A stretch of DNA of 17,283 bases from an uncultured Eubacteriales bacterium (GCA_934667845.1 CAKUMQ010000053.1:1-17283), one strand, 5' to 3'; positions 1-7,988 are shown, numbered from the stretch's first letter. Notes: generated by a model from the letters alone, not told the origin. Numbers and translations: made by a program.

Positions 1-1
1 G

Positions 2-1891
2 TTTTATCAATTTTTCTATACCGGTATATCTGAGATGGTAAACAAGCCTGCAAGCGCTGATGACCCGGCATGGGATACTGTCCGGGATATGACCCGTATC
101 TATTACATGAAACGTCAGCAGGAGGGGCAGCTTGCAGGACCGAGGGTCAATTATTCGTCTCACTGGTACAGCTATGATTATTCCATGCTCGGCGAGTGGG
201 TCGTGACCGATCTTATGGCGGAATATAAGACCGGCGAGATATGCGGATATGTTTCCTATGTGGGGCAGAAAACCGAGATTGCCGTGCCGGAAACGGTAAC
301 GATTCCGCTTTACGGAAAAGTAAAGGTCATTGGCGTGGATATCGAGGATCACAACCTCAAAAAGGTGTATATCAACGACAATGTGACCTGTATCCGGCGG
401 TTAAGCTCTGTAAACCTTGAAGAAATTTCGGGCTGCAAAAACCTTGAGTACATAGAAAAATACGCGTTTCAGAACGATGTGTCGCTGAAAACTATCCCCG
501 AAATGCCGAAGCTCGACTGGATCGCCATGGGCGCTTTTGAGGGCTGTGTGTCGCTTCGCGATATCAAGCTGCCCGACAACATGACCTTTATCGACTTCAC
601 GGCATTCGGCTGGTACGATACGATACTCGGCAACTACGATATCGGCATGACCGATCAGAGCTGGGAGGATTTTCAGTATCTTAGTGATCTTTCCGACAAC
701 GACAAAATACTCGGACTTACCTTGTATGCCAAGAAGGGCAGCACGACCTATACACTGCTCGACACGCTGATCAATAAAAACGATGCGCTGACTCCCGCGC
801 TTGACGACAACGGCAAGCCGTATTTCAAGTCCTACGGCGAAACGGTTGCCATGATGAGCGGCGAAGTGAAGACATACACCTCGCACTGGAATCTCAAAAG
901 CAGCGGCGACTACAAGGGAAATCTGGCGTCCACCGACAAGGACGTGGATGACTCCACCCACGGCAGACTCGGCGAATACGGCGGCGTGAGATTCGAGGAT
1001 CTGATCAGAGATCCCATCGCCTGGCTAAAACAGCTGTTCAATATGGGCGGCATGACATTTTTACTGCTGTTGTTTTTGTTATCGTTCCTCGGCTTTTCGG
1101 GCGGCAAATATGATGCGGCGTCCGCTCCCGAGTCGGTCAAATTCAAAATATGCTGGGGACTGATCACCGTCGATTACAACAAAATGCTGAAAGCAACGGA
1201 GCAAAACAGAGGAATACTCGAAGCCCTGGATAAGCTGTCGAGTCTGCAGTTCTTTGACAGATTCGGCAAATACGGTGAGCTTTTCGATGCCGGCGTGGGT
1301 GTTTCCAAGGCGCTGCAGAAGGCCGCAGATGTATACGGCGAGACCGGAAACTGGAGGGAAGCGCTGGTGCGGGGGGCTGGCTCCTACGGCGCGGGACAGC
1401 TTATCGGCAAGGCGACAAAGGCAGACCCGAACCTTGCCATATGGGATATCGCCACTGCGGAGATATTCAAAGGGAGTGCGGCGGCGGACATCGTCAATGC
1501 CGGCAACAACGCCGAGAACCTGTTTGATTATTTCCTCGATCTCGCACACACGGCTTCGTCCGACACCCGCGCCGAGGGTGTTATGGATACCGTATTCGGC
1601 GGCAAGGCGATGAGCTATGGCGAGCTTGCCGACAAAATGATGAACGGCGACTACGGCGATAATATCAAGAACCTTGTAGACGCCGAGGATATTCTGCTTG
1701 CCGAAAACAACGGCGATCTGTATAACGCCGTGTTCGGCGAGGAGGGCATGGGACTTGGTGAGTTCCTCATGGGCTTTGGCGATACAGCTGAAGATAAACT
1801 GATAAAGGGCAATGCCTTCGCCGAAAAAGGACTTGAAAAATACAGAGATCTGATCAGGGGATTTTATGCCGGTAAGGAGGGGGCAAAATGA
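2..1891 (+). CDS. BspA-type leucine-rich-repeat membrane protein, 5' end outside window
   Basis: The frame is open to the window edge, and the first Met codon (position 35) has no Shine-Dalgarno in front of it, so the gene almost certainly starts upstream. Residue numbers below count from that Met. Residues about 80-200 carry BspA/LRR_5-type repeats: units such as YIEKYAFQNDVSLKTIP and WIAMGAFEGCVSLRDIKLP, with the conserved 'aF.gc.sL' pattern. One hydrophobic helix follows (about 338-355, MTFLLLLFLLSFLGF). The C-terminal 260 residues are Gly/Ala-rich and predicted mostly helical (for example GAGSYGAGQLIGKA), with no family I recognise. LRR_5 repeats in other bacteria mediate protein or surface binding. 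The placement of the membrane helix suggests repeats on one side and the helical region on the other. The next gene overlaps by 4 nt (ATGA), so the two are translationally coupled. Function unknown; LRR call firm, topology inferred. Confidence 0.8.
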   Translation, partial: FYQFFYTGISEMVNKPASADDPAWDTVRDMTRIYYMKRQQEGQLAGPRVNYSSHWYSYDYSMLGEWVVTDLMAEYKTGEICGYVSYVGQKTEIAVPETVTIPLYGKVKVIGVDIEDHNLKKVYINDNVTCIRRLSSVNLEEISGCKNLEYIEKYAFQNDVSLKTIPEMPKLDWIAMGAFEGCVSLRDIKLPDNMTFIDFTAFGWYDTILGNYDIGMTDQSWEDFQYLSDLSDNDKILGLTLYAKKGSTTYTLLDTLINKNDALTPALDDNGKPYFKSYGETVAMMSGEVKTYTSHWNLKSSGDYKGNLASTDKDVDDSTHGRLGEYGGVRFEDLIRDPIAWLKQLFNMGGMTFLLLLFLLSFLGFSGGKYDAASAPESVKFKICWGLITVDYNKMLKATEQNRGILEALDKLSSLQFFDRFGKYGELFDAGVGVSKALQKAADVYGETGNWREALVRGAGSYGAGQLIGKATKADPNLAIWDIATAEIFKGSAAADIVNAGNNAENLFDYFLDLAHTASSDTRAEGVMDTVFGGKAMSYGELADKMMNGDYGDNIKNLVDAEDILLAENNGDLYNAVFGEEGMGLGEFLMGFGDTAEDKLIKGNAFAEKGLEKYRDLIRGFYAGKEGAK

Positions 1892-2646
1892 AATTCAGTC
1901 TGAATTATCTTATGATAAAACGGCTCGGCGAGATGGCGGGACTTGAATACAACGACATTTCGCCGATGAACGAGATCGCTCCCGACACTGAAGCGCTGAT
2001 AAATGCTCTGCCTGCCGATGCCATAAGGGAAACCGACAGCATTCTTGAAAAACTGGGTATGGCGGACGGTGCCTCCGGCGAATTGAAGCTCACAAAGCCG
2101 GTGGGCGCTTTTGTGAAAGCGCTGTTTGCGCCCGAAAAGTGTCTGCGCGCAGAGCTTAAAGAGGAAAGCGGCAGTGCGGATGTATACTTTATCCCCTTTG
2201 ACGGCGCATGGCTGATGATGAATGCCAAGCACGGCGAGCTGACCGTTGCCGGTCCCGTCTCCTACGAAATTGCCAAGCAGTATCTTGTGGCGGCGATGAA
2301 TTCGGCACTGGAAAACGGCGTGCTGAGTGCACAGTACCGCGACGAAAAATGCAAGCGCAGCGTGACGGTCACAAACGCCGAGGAGGGCTATGCCTTTTTC
2401 GGCAGCCTGTTTGACAAGGCAGAAGCACAGGAGCGCGTGTATGTCCATTCGTTCGCAAAGACCGGGGACAACAAAAAGCACATTGCCAAAATGCTGACGG
2501 GTGAGATCGGCTTTGAGCTGCCGGAAGAGGAAAAAGAGCAGCCGGATAAGCTGTCGGCAAAGAGAGTGCTTCGCGGTATCGGGATCGCTCTGCTCGTCAA
2601 CATCTGTGCGGCAGTTATCGTTGCCGTGCTGAAAGCGGTATTGTGA
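1888..2646 (+). CDS. hypothetical protein with C-terminal membrane anchor
   Basis: The product is 252 residues and I do not recognise its family. The start overlaps the upstream stop (ATGA) and is preceded by a strong ribosome site (GGTAAGGAGG). Residues 1-215 look soluble, mixed alpha/beta and acidic, with no signal peptide. A charged stretch (about 210-225, EEEKEQPDKLSAKR) leads into a single hydrophobic helix (about 230-250, IGIALLVNICAAVIVAVL), giving a tail-anchored look with the bulk of the protein in the cytoplasm. It sits between two membrane proteins, 11 nt ahead of the next start, so the three products probably act in one membrane-associated complex. The overall layout vaguely recalls accessory factors of secretion systems, but no diagnostic motif supports that. 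Confidence 0.75.
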   Translation: MKFSLNYLMIKRLGEMAGLEYNDISPMNEIAPDTEALINALPADAIRETDSILEKLGMADGASGELKLTKPVGAFVKALFAPEKCLRAELKEESGSADVYFIPFDGAWLMMNAKHGELTVAGPVSYEIAKQYLVAAMNSALENGVLSAQYRDEKCKRSVTVTNAEEGYAFFGSLFDKAEAQERVYVHSFAKTGDNKKHIAKMLTGEIGFELPEEEKEQPDKLSAKRVLRGIGIALLVNICAAVIVAVLKAVL

Positions 2647-2657
2647 GGTGAAATGTC

Positions 2658-4118
2658 ATGAAAAAGATAAAAGAGATCCTCACCAACGCACTTTACGGCA
2701 CGCTTCGCTCCTATGAGGGCAAAAGGTTTCTTCCGTCCCTGATCATAAAGCTGGTGATGTCGCTGGCTTCGGCAGTGATAACCGCCTTTTTCGCGGGTAC
2801 CCTGTTTTCCCGGAATAATACGGCGAATCAGATCTTTGCCGCCCTGTTTTTCTATTTCCTCATTACCGCTGTCAGCAATCTGATTACCGAAATCAAGCGC
2901 GGGGGGATAGGCGGACGGCTCAAGGCCGCGCTCGGCAATATGGTGCGTTTAAAGCCGCCCGCGCTGTGGTTTTTCCTCGCCGCAATCGCGATCTCGCTGT
3001 TTTTGCCGTATGCCCTTGTGCTGTCGCTGGCATTTCTGCTGTTTGTGTCGGCGGTGTCGGGAGAAAACTCCCTGCTGCTCGGTATTAAAAACGCCGTGAC
3101 AAAGGGGAAGAATCCCGAAAGAAACGGCAAAGGACTTGCCGCCTTTGCGAGTGGGCTGATCATCTGCGGACTGGTTATCTGTATTCTTGCAAATCTCGGT
3201 GTGCCGACCCTTTACGGCGCGATAGACGGCAGCAACCCGAAAAACAGTGCCTCGCAGACCGATAAAAACGATGCTTCAACGCCCGACACAACCTCCGGTG
3301 CGGAGGATGTATCCGATAACCAAACAACAAAGTCGGACAGCGGCGATGTGATCGTCAGCGGCGACACCGACATTAAAGAGGCTGCGCAGACGTTGACCGA
3401 CAAGCTCATAGAGTATGCCGGCAAGGATAAAAAATCCTTTGAAAGGCTGTTCCGCAACACAGAAAGCGCGGTCGTCGATCAGTACTATGCCACCTCGTAT
3501 GACACCTTTAAGGCATACGGGAAAAGCCTGATCGTCATAGCGGCGCAGGACGGCGATTCCGTATGGTTTACGGCGCTGTATTATCAGCTCCCGGCTGACT
3601 ACCCGGCAGAAAAGGAAAAATCGGTATATCTGTCCACGATCATGACCCGCGGGAGTGACGGGTGGAAGATCGAATGGAACGACGACGCGCGTTCTAAGCT
3701 GCAGTCAAAATACGATAACGCAGGATTTTCCTCTTACGGTCTTGAGGCAAAGAATATGGGCTATGCGTGGGCAAAATTCTTTATTCCGTTTGATCCCAAT
3801 ACCGCAAAGATAGTCTATGACGGCGCTGTTATGTGTAAGCTGACGGAAATGTACATGGACGAAAGTGACAACCTGAATCTCACATTCTATGCATCAAACG
3901 GAACGGATAAGGACGTGACGCTTACCGGTGCAGATATTACTGTTTCCGACGGGGATCAACAGCTGTTCAGCAAGAAGCTTGAAGTCGATATAACGGTTCC
4001 AAAAGGCGATGCGTCGCTGTTTGTTATGGAGATCTATTCCGACGAGCTTGACTTCACTTCGTGGAGCAGTCCGAAGATCACCGATTTCCGGTTTGACTAC
4101 GATAGTGTGGCGGATTGA
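2658..4118 (+). CDS. multi-spanning membrane protein with large C-terminal ectodomain
   Basis: The product is 486 residues and its family is not recognised. The N-terminal third has about five hydrophobic helices (roughly residues 28-48, 58-76, 101-117, 118-134 and 158-182). A low-complexity Ser/Thr/Asp/Asn linker (about 190-235) of the kind found in exported regions follows. Next come a helical stretch (about 238-270, KEAAQTLTDKLIEYAGKDKK) and a mixed alpha/beta plus beta-sandwich-like C-terminus. The last 100 residues (LTFYASNGTDKDVTLTGADI) resemble the immunoglobulin-like accessory domains of Gram-positive surface proteins, but this is only a visual impression. The start is set by GAGGTGA 5 nt upstream. 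The gene lies 11 nt behind the previous one and is followed directly by an intrinsic terminator, so it ends the operon. It probably forms the outward-facing part of a membrane complex with the two preceding proteins. Confidence 0.78.
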   Translation: MKKIKEILTNALYGTLRSYEGKRFLPSLIIKLVMSLASAVITAFFAGTLFSRNNTANQIFAALFFYFLITAVSNLITEIKRGGIGGRLKAALGNMVRLKPPALWFFLAAIAISLFLPYALVLSLAFLLFVSAVSGENSLLLGIKNAVTKGKNPERNGKGLAAFASGLIICGLVICILANLGVPTLYGAIDGSNPKNSASQTDKNDASTPDTTSGAEDVSDNQTTKSDSGDVIVSGDTDIKEAAQTLTDKLIEYAGKDKKSFERLFRNTESAVVDQYYATSYDTFKAYGKSLIVIAAQDGDSVWFTALYYQLPADYPAEKEKSVYLSTIMTRGSDGWKIEWNDDARSKLQSKYDNAGFSSYGLEAKNMGYAWAKFFIPFDPNTAKIVYDGAVMCKLTEMYMDESDNLNLTFYASNGTDKDVTLTGADITVSDGDQQLFSKKLEVDITVPKGDASLFVMEIYSDELDFTSWSSPKITDFRFDYDSVAD

Positions 4119-4131
4119 ATCCGTATAGGGC

Positions 4132-4164
4132 AAGCGGCAGGCTCTTTTTGAGCCTGCCGCTTTT
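4132..4164 (+). terminator. intrinsic terminator of the LRR/membrane-protein operon
   Basis: A 13-bp perfect stem (AAGCGGCAGGCTC / GAGCCTGCCGCTT) has a TTTTT loop and is followed by a short T run. It starts 14 nt after the preceding stop codon and separates this operon from the next promoter. Confidence 0.9.
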
Positions 4165-4177
4165 GTCCGCGGGGGAC

Positions 4178-4206
4178 TTGCAATTTCGGCGGATCCGCGG
4201 TACAAT
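4178..4206 (+). promoter_or_regulatory. sigma-A-type promoter for the acetyltransferase gene
   Basis: TTGCAA (4178-4183), a 17-bp spacer and TACAAT (4201-4206) match the vegetative consensus well. The site lies just after the upstream terminator. Transcription would begin near 4213, giving a leader of about 57 nt. Confidence 0.65.
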
Positions 4207-4269
4207 ACCACATAATATCCCCGTGTGCGGCTGCACAGCCGGGGGAAATGCGGAAAGGGGTGCCGGAGA

Positions 4270-5091
4270 ATGGCGGTTTTGCGGATGGCTTCACCGGAGG
4301 ACGCCGCGGTGATGCGGGAGATCTATGCGCCGTATATCACGGAGACGTCGGTGACATTTGAGACCGAGGTGCCGTCAGTCGAAGAGATGGCGGCGCGGAT
4401 GCGGTCGGTGCTTGCCGTTTATCCGTGGATCGCAGCGGAGGAAAACGGGGAAGTGGTGGGCTATGCCTATGCCCACCGCGCCGGTGAGCGGGCGGCTTAC
4501 GGCTGGAATGCGGAGTTGTCGGTATATGTGCGGCAGGATCGCCGCAGAGCCGGACTGGGGCGGCAGCTCTGCACGGCGCTGCTCGCGCTTTTGCGTCAGC
4601 AGCGGGTGCAGACGGTCTACTCGCTCATCACGTCGCCGAATCCCGCCAGCGAGGCGCTGCACAGACGGCTCGGGTTCCGTCCTCTGGCCGTGCATCGGCA
4701 GACCGGCTATAAACAGGGACGCTGGCGTGATGTGCAGTGGATGGAGCTTGTGCTCGGCGGGCGGGAAAATCCCCCCGCACCGGTTCTGCCTGTCGCGGCG
4801 CTGCCCGCCGGGACGGTGGCGGAGGCGCTTGCCGCTTTGGCGGAGCCTGTGCCGCAGCCACAGCCGCAGCCGATCAAGGTCGGCGGGCGCTACCGCCATT
4901 TTAAGGGGAAAGAATACCACGTGCTCGCCCTGGCGACAGACAGTGAGACCGGGGAGCCGGTCGTGGTCTACCGCGCGCTTTACGGTGAGGGAGAGGTCTG
5001 GACGCGTCCCGCCGCGATATTTGCGGAATCGGTCTGCCGCGAGGGACGGCTGCAGCCACGGTTTGCGCTTGTTCCGGAGGCGGAAACATGA
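4270..5091 (+). CDS. PAT-type GNAT N-acetyltransferase fused to a DUF1653 domain
   Basis: The product is 273 residues. ATG at 4270 is chosen because AAAGGGG lies 9 nt upstream and the family's N-terminus begins here (MAVLRMASPEDAAVMREIY). An upstream in-frame ATG at 4225 lacks a ribosome site. Residues 1-165 match the phosphinothricin/methionine-sulfoximine acetyltransferase group: the IYAPYI..T.VTFE..VPS start, the acetyl-CoA loop RRRAGLGRQL (about 91-100), SPNPASEALHRRLGF and GYKQGRWRDVQWM. These enzymes acetylate amino groups on small molecules using acetyl-CoA. A Pro/Gln/Ala linker (about 166-200) leads to a DUF1653 domain (about 202-258, GGRYRHFKGKEYHVL...VVYRALYGEGEVWTRP), usually a small stand-alone protein of unknown function. 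The start of the next gene overlaps the stop. The acetyltransferase class is firm; the substrate is not. Confidence 0.88.
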   Translation: MAVLRMASPEDAAVMREIYAPYITETSVTFETEVPSVEEMAARMRSVLAVYPWIAAEENGEVVGYAYAHRAGERAAYGWNAELSVYVRQDRRRAGLGRQLCTALLALLRQQRVQTVYSLITSPNPASEALHRRLGFRPLAVHRQTGYKQGRWRDVQWMELVLGGRENPPAPVLPVAALPAGTVAEALAALAEPVPQPQPQPIKVGGRYRHFKGKEYHVLALATDSETGEPVVVYRALYGEGEVWTRPAAIFAESVCREGRLQPRFALVPEAET

Positions 5092-5495
5092 AAAAGCCGT
5101 TGACGCTGCGGCAAAAGCGCGGGCTGTTCTGCCTGGCGGCGGCAGCTGCCGTCGGTGCGGTCTGGCTGACCCGCCGCTTCTGGATATGGCTGTCCTTTCA
5201 TCTGCCGCCCTGTGTGTTTCAGCGCCTGACGGGGCTTTACTGCCCCGGCTGCGGCAATTCCCGCAGCGTGCGTGCGCTTTTGCGGGGACAGATCTGGCTT
5301 TCGCTGCGGTATAATGCGTTCCCGCTGTTTGCCCTGCTGCTCGGCGTTTTATGGATGATCGAGCAGGTGACCGGGTGGCTTGGGAGACCGTGTCGGCTGC
5401 TGCCGCGCCGCCCGTGGGCGATCTGGACGATCGTTATCCTGTTTCTGATTTATTATGTGCTGCGCAATATCTGGGAGTTTATGCCCGTCGGATGA
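5088..5495 (+). CDS. DUF2752 membrane protein
   Basis: The product is 135 residues and belongs to the DUF2752 family, recognised by the CPGCG motif (Cys52 and Cys55, in LTGLYCPGCGNSRSVRALLRG). Two to three hydrophobic helices lie around it: about 15-30, 62-85 (NAFPLFALLLGVLWMI) and 103-122 (WAIWTIVILFLIYYVL). The family is widespread in Bacillota, Bacteroidota and Actinobacteria; its role is unknown. The paired cysteines suggest metal or thiol chemistry at the membrane face, but that is inference. Its ATG overlaps the stop of the acetyltransferase gene (ATGA), so the two are coupled. The following spoIIID start is 66 nt downstream. Confidence 0.88.
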   Translation: MKKPLTLRQKRGLFCLAAAAAVGAVWLTRRFWIWLSFHLPPCVFQRLTGLYCPGCGNSRSVRALLRGQIWLSLRYNAFPLFALLLGVLWMIEQVTGWLGRPCRLLPRRPWAIWTIVILFLIYYVLRNIWEFMPVG

Positions 5496-5516
5496 TCGGC
5501 GGCATACTGCGCCGCT

Positions 5517-5547
5517 TTGCTGCATAAGGTGTAGTAACATGCAGCAA
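5517..5547 (+). repeat. 9-bp inverted repeat just upstream of spoIIID
   Basis: TTGCTGCAT (5517-5525) and ATGCAGCAA (5539-5547) are perfect inverted copies separated by 13 nt. The right arm ends on the first two bases of the spoIIID Shine-Dalgarno sequence (AAGGGG, 5546-5551). It could be a DNA operator or a leader hairpin that partly hides the ribosome site. No T run follows, so it is not a terminator. Confidence 0.6.
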
Positions 5548-5560
5548 GGGGCGATGCAGG

Positions 5561-5812
5561 ATGAGGGACACAGTGGAGGAACGCGCGGTCGAGCTGGGGG
5601 AGTATATACTGGAACACCACACCACCGTGCGCGCGGCGGCGAAACGTTTTCACGTCAGCAAGAGCACCGTACATAAGGATGTCACCGGGCGGCTGCGCGA
5701 GGTGGATCCGCCGCTGTACAGTCAGGTGCAGGAGGTGCTGGCAGTGAACAAAGCACAGCGGCATATCCGCGGCGGTCAGGCCACGCGGGAGAAATACCGC
5801 CGCGGACGATAA
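5561..5812 (+). CDS. spoIIID: sporulation transcription factor SpoIIID
   Basis: The product is 83 residues, the usual SpoIIID length, and matches the family along its whole length: DTVEERAVELGEYI at the start, a helix-turn-helix at about 22-45 (TVRAAAKRFHVSKSTVHKDV), and a basic C-terminal tail (HIRGGQATREKYRRG) that makes added DNA contacts. In known endospore formers it acts in the mother cell, activating and repressing genes of the sigma-E regulon and helping the switch to sigma-K. AAGGGG sits 9 nt before the ATG. It follows the DUF2752 gene by 66 nt. It may be read from the promoter at 4178 and also from a sporulation promoter I could not identify with confidence. A terminator follows. 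Its presence indicates that the host is a spore-forming Clostridia. Confidence 0.97.
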   Translation: MRDTVEERAVELGEYILEHHTTVRAAAKRFHVSKSTVHKDVTGRLREVDPPLYSQVQEVLAVNKAQRHIRGGQATREKYRRGR

Positions 5813-5833
5813 ATACCCGATCACCCAAAGCAG

Positions 5834-5864
5834 AACCGCCGTGTCAAAGGCACAGGCGGTTTTT
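5834..5864 (+). terminator. intrinsic terminator after spoIIID
   Basis: Stem AACCGCC-GTG pairs with CAC-GGCGGTT across a short loop with one unpaired A. It is followed by TTTTT and a second T run (5868-5872). It begins 22 nt after the spoIIID stop. Confidence 0.85.
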
Positions 5865-5872
5865 GCATTTTT

Positions 5873-5910
5873 CCGCGTTCCCGCCGAAAACGCGGGTTGT
5901 TTTTCGGCGG
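5873..5910 (+). repeat. overlapping inverted repeats at the ligA promoter
   Basis: A perfect 10-bp inverted repeat, CCGCCGAAAA (5881-5890) and TTTTCGGCGG (5901-5910), flanks a 10-nt centre and overlaps the predicted ligA -35 box. A second pair, CCGCGTT (5873-5879) and AACGCGG (5889-5895), shares bases with the first, so only one can form at a time. The elements lie upstream of the predicted start of transcription. They could be a protein-binding operator, or act in read-through RNA from spoIIID. Confidence 0.6.
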
Positions 5911-5925
5911 ATGAGGTGGTATACT
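5897..5925 (+). promoter_or_regulatory. sigma-A-type promoter for ligA
   Basis: TTGTTT (5897-5902), a 17-bp spacer and TATACT (5920-5925). The predicted transcription start is near 5932, giving a leader of about 20 nt before the ligA ATG. The -35 box lies inside an inverted repeat. Confidence 0.65.
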
Positions 5926-5951
5926 AAGCGGGAAGAGCGGAGGCGGTCGAT

Positions 5952-7931
5952 ATGACGTTTGAACAGGCAAAAGAGCGGATAGATGAGTTGCAAGGGCAGA
6001 TCGAATACCACAGCCGGCGGTATTATGACGAGGATGCGCCGGAAATCGAGGATGACGCTTTCGATGCGCTGACGCAGGAGCTGCGGCGGCTGGAGGAAGC
6101 CTACCCCGAGCTGATCCGTCCGGATTCCTACACCCAGAGGGTGCACGGCGAGCTGTCGGCACTGTTTACGCCGGTGACGCACGAGGTGCCGCTGATCAGT
6201 TTGCAGGACGTGTTTTCCTATGACGAGCTGCGCGAATTTGACGCCCGCGTTCGCGAGACGGTGGAAAACCCCGTCTATGTGGTCGAGCCGAAGATCGACG
6301 GGCTTTCGGTCGCGCTCGACTATCAAAACGGACGCTTTGTGCGCGGCGCGACCCGCGGCGACGGCGTGACCGGTGAGGACGTCACCGCCAATCTGCGCAC
6401 GGTCGCGCGCATTCCCGCCAAGCTGACCGCGCCGCTGCCGCGGCTGATCGCACGCGGCGAGGTGTATATGCCGCGGCAGCAGTTTGCCGCGCTGGTCGAG
6501 CGGCAGGAGGAAGAGGGCGAAAAGGCGTTTAAAAATCCGCGCAACGCCGCCGCCGGATCGCTTCGGCAGAAGGATCCGCGCGTGACGGCGCAGCGCAGAT
6601 TGGATCTGTTCGTGTTTAACCTCCAGCTGATCGAGGGCGAAACGGTGACGTCCCATGCGGAATCGCTCGAACGGATGCGGGCACTCGGGCTGCCGATGAT
6701 CCCGTTTTATGCCCGCGTGTCCACGGCGGAGGAGATCATCCGCGAGGTGGAGCGCATCGGCGAGCAGCGCAATGCACTGCCGTTCGACATTGACGGCGCG
6801 GTGGTCAAGGTGGACAATCTCGCCCAGCGGGAGCTGCTCGGCACGACAAGCAAATTTCCGAAATGGGCGGTGGCGTTTAAATATCCGCCGGAGGAGAAGC
6901 AGACGACGCTGCTGGACGTGGAGGTTGCGGTCGGGCGTACAGGGGTGCTGACGCCGACCGGCGTGTTTGCACCGGTGACGCTGGCGGGCACGACTGTCAG
7001 CCGTGCCACGCTGCATAACGAGGATTTCATCCGCGAAAAGGAACTGCACTACGGCGATACCGTCGTGCTGCGTAAGGCGGGGGACATCATCCCCGAGGTG
7101 GTGCGCGTCGTCGCCCATGCCCCCGGTGCGCAGCCGATCACCCTGCCCGACCGCTGCCCGTCCTGCGGCTCGCCCGTGACGCGGGAGGAGGGCGAGGCGG
7201 CGCTGCGCTGCACCAACCCGGACTGCCCCGCCCAGCGGATGCGCCATCTGATCCACTTTGCCTCGCGGGACGCCATGGACATCGAGGGCATGGGTCCTGC
7301 CGTGATCGGTCAGCTTTTAGACGCCGGGCTGATCCGGCATCTGGACGATATGTACCGTTTAGACCGCGATGCCGTTGCGGCGATTGACCGCATGGGTGAA
7401 AAGTCGGCGGACAATCTGCTGGCGGCGGTGGAGGAATCGAAGTCGCGCGGTCTGGCGCGCGTGCTGTTCGGATTGGGCATCCGCCACATCGGACAGAAGG
7501 CTGCCAAGCTGATCGCCGAGCGCTTCGGCTCGATGGAGGCGGTCATGGCGGCTTCGCACGAACAGCTTTGCGCCATCGACGGTATCGGTGGGGTGCTGGC
7601 GGACAGTCTGCTGCAATTTTTCACTCTCCCCGCCTCGCGTGAGCTGATCGCGCGCCTGGCGCAGGTCGGTGTGGAGATGACCGATCACACGGAGCGGGCG
7701 GACGACCGCTTTGCCGGCATGACGTTTGTGCTGACCGGTACGCTGCCCACGCTGAAGCGTGAGGAGGCATCGGCGCTGATTGAAAAATACGGCGGCAAAA
7801 CCAGCAGCAGCGTGTCCAAAAAGACCTCCGTTGTGCTGGCGGGCGAGGAGGCGGGCAGCAAGCTCGACAAGGCGCGCACGCTCGGGGTCCGCATTATTGA
7901 CGAAGCGGAATTTCGCGACATGCTGGCGTAA
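5952..7931 (+). CDS. ligA: NAD-dependent DNA ligase LigA
   Basis: The product is 659 residues, close to the usual 665-675. It seals nicks in duplex DNA using NAD+ during replication and repair. All domains are present in order: Ia (about 1-65, YHSRRYYDEDAPEIEDDAFD); adenylation domain with the catalytic KIDG (Lys114) and the RGD/TGEDVT and NPRNAAAGSLRQ motifs; OB fold (GRTGVLTPTGVFAPV, about 330); a four-Cys zinc finger (Cys402, 405, 420, 425); helix-hairpin-helix repeats (about 435-575, including IDGIGGVLADSL); and a C-terminal BRCT domain (about 583-659, FAGMTFVLTGTLPTLKREEA). The ATG is preceded by GGAGG at 8-nt spacing. It appears to be monocistronic, with its own promoter and a terminator at 7989. 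In many Clostridia ligA sits beside pcrA and gatCAB; here it does not. Confidence 0.98.
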   Translation: MTFEQAKERIDELQGQIEYHSRRYYDEDAPEIEDDAFDALTQELRRLEEAYPELIRPDSYTQRVHGELSALFTPVTHEVPLISLQDVFSYDELREFDARVRETVENPVYVVEPKIDGLSVALDYQNGRFVRGATRGDGVTGEDVTANLRTVARIPAKLTAPLPRLIARGEVYMPRQQFAALVERQEEEGEKAFKNPRNAAAGSLRQKDPRVTAQRRLDLFVFNLQLIEGETVTSHAESLERMRALGLPMIPFYARVSTAEEIIREVERIGEQRNALPFDIDGAVVKVDNLAQRELLGTTSKFPKWAVAFKYPPEEKQTTLLDVEVAVGRTGVLTPTGVFAPVTLAGTTVSRATLHNEDFIREKELHYGDTVVLRKAGDIIPEVVRVVAHAPGAQPITLPDRCPSCGSPVTREEGEAALRCTNPDCPAQRMRHLIHFASRDAMDIEGMGPAVIGQLLDAGLIRHLDDMYRLDRDAVAAIDRMGEKSADNLLAAVEESKSRGLARVLFGLGIRHIGQKAAKLIAERFGSMEAVMAASHEQLCAIDGIGGVLADSLLQFFTLPASRELIARLAQVGVEMTDHTERADDRFAGMTFVLTGTLPTLKREEASALIEKYGGKTSSSVSKKTSVVLAGEEAGSKLDKARTLGVRIIDEAEFRDMLA

Positions 7932-7988
7932 ATGGAGCGGAGAGGACGCGTAAGCTTTTGCCTTTCCGAAAGAAGTGACTAACGTAAG

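Noticed and set aside
1888..2646. Assignment of the second gene as a type VII secretion accessory protein
   Set aside because: The resemblance is only in general layout. No motif, WXG100 partner or FtsK/SpoIIIE-type ATPase is present in the window.
5478..5510. Possible sigma-E promoter for spoIIID (CATACTGC at 5503-5510)
   Set aside because: Only the -10-like part resembles the consensus, and no convincing -35 element lies at the right spacing, so it was not listed as a feature.
5844..7256. 470-codon antisense open frame opposite ligA
   Set aside because: Arg/His/Gln-rich translation typical of the reverse complement of a GC-rich gene. ligA explains the region fully.
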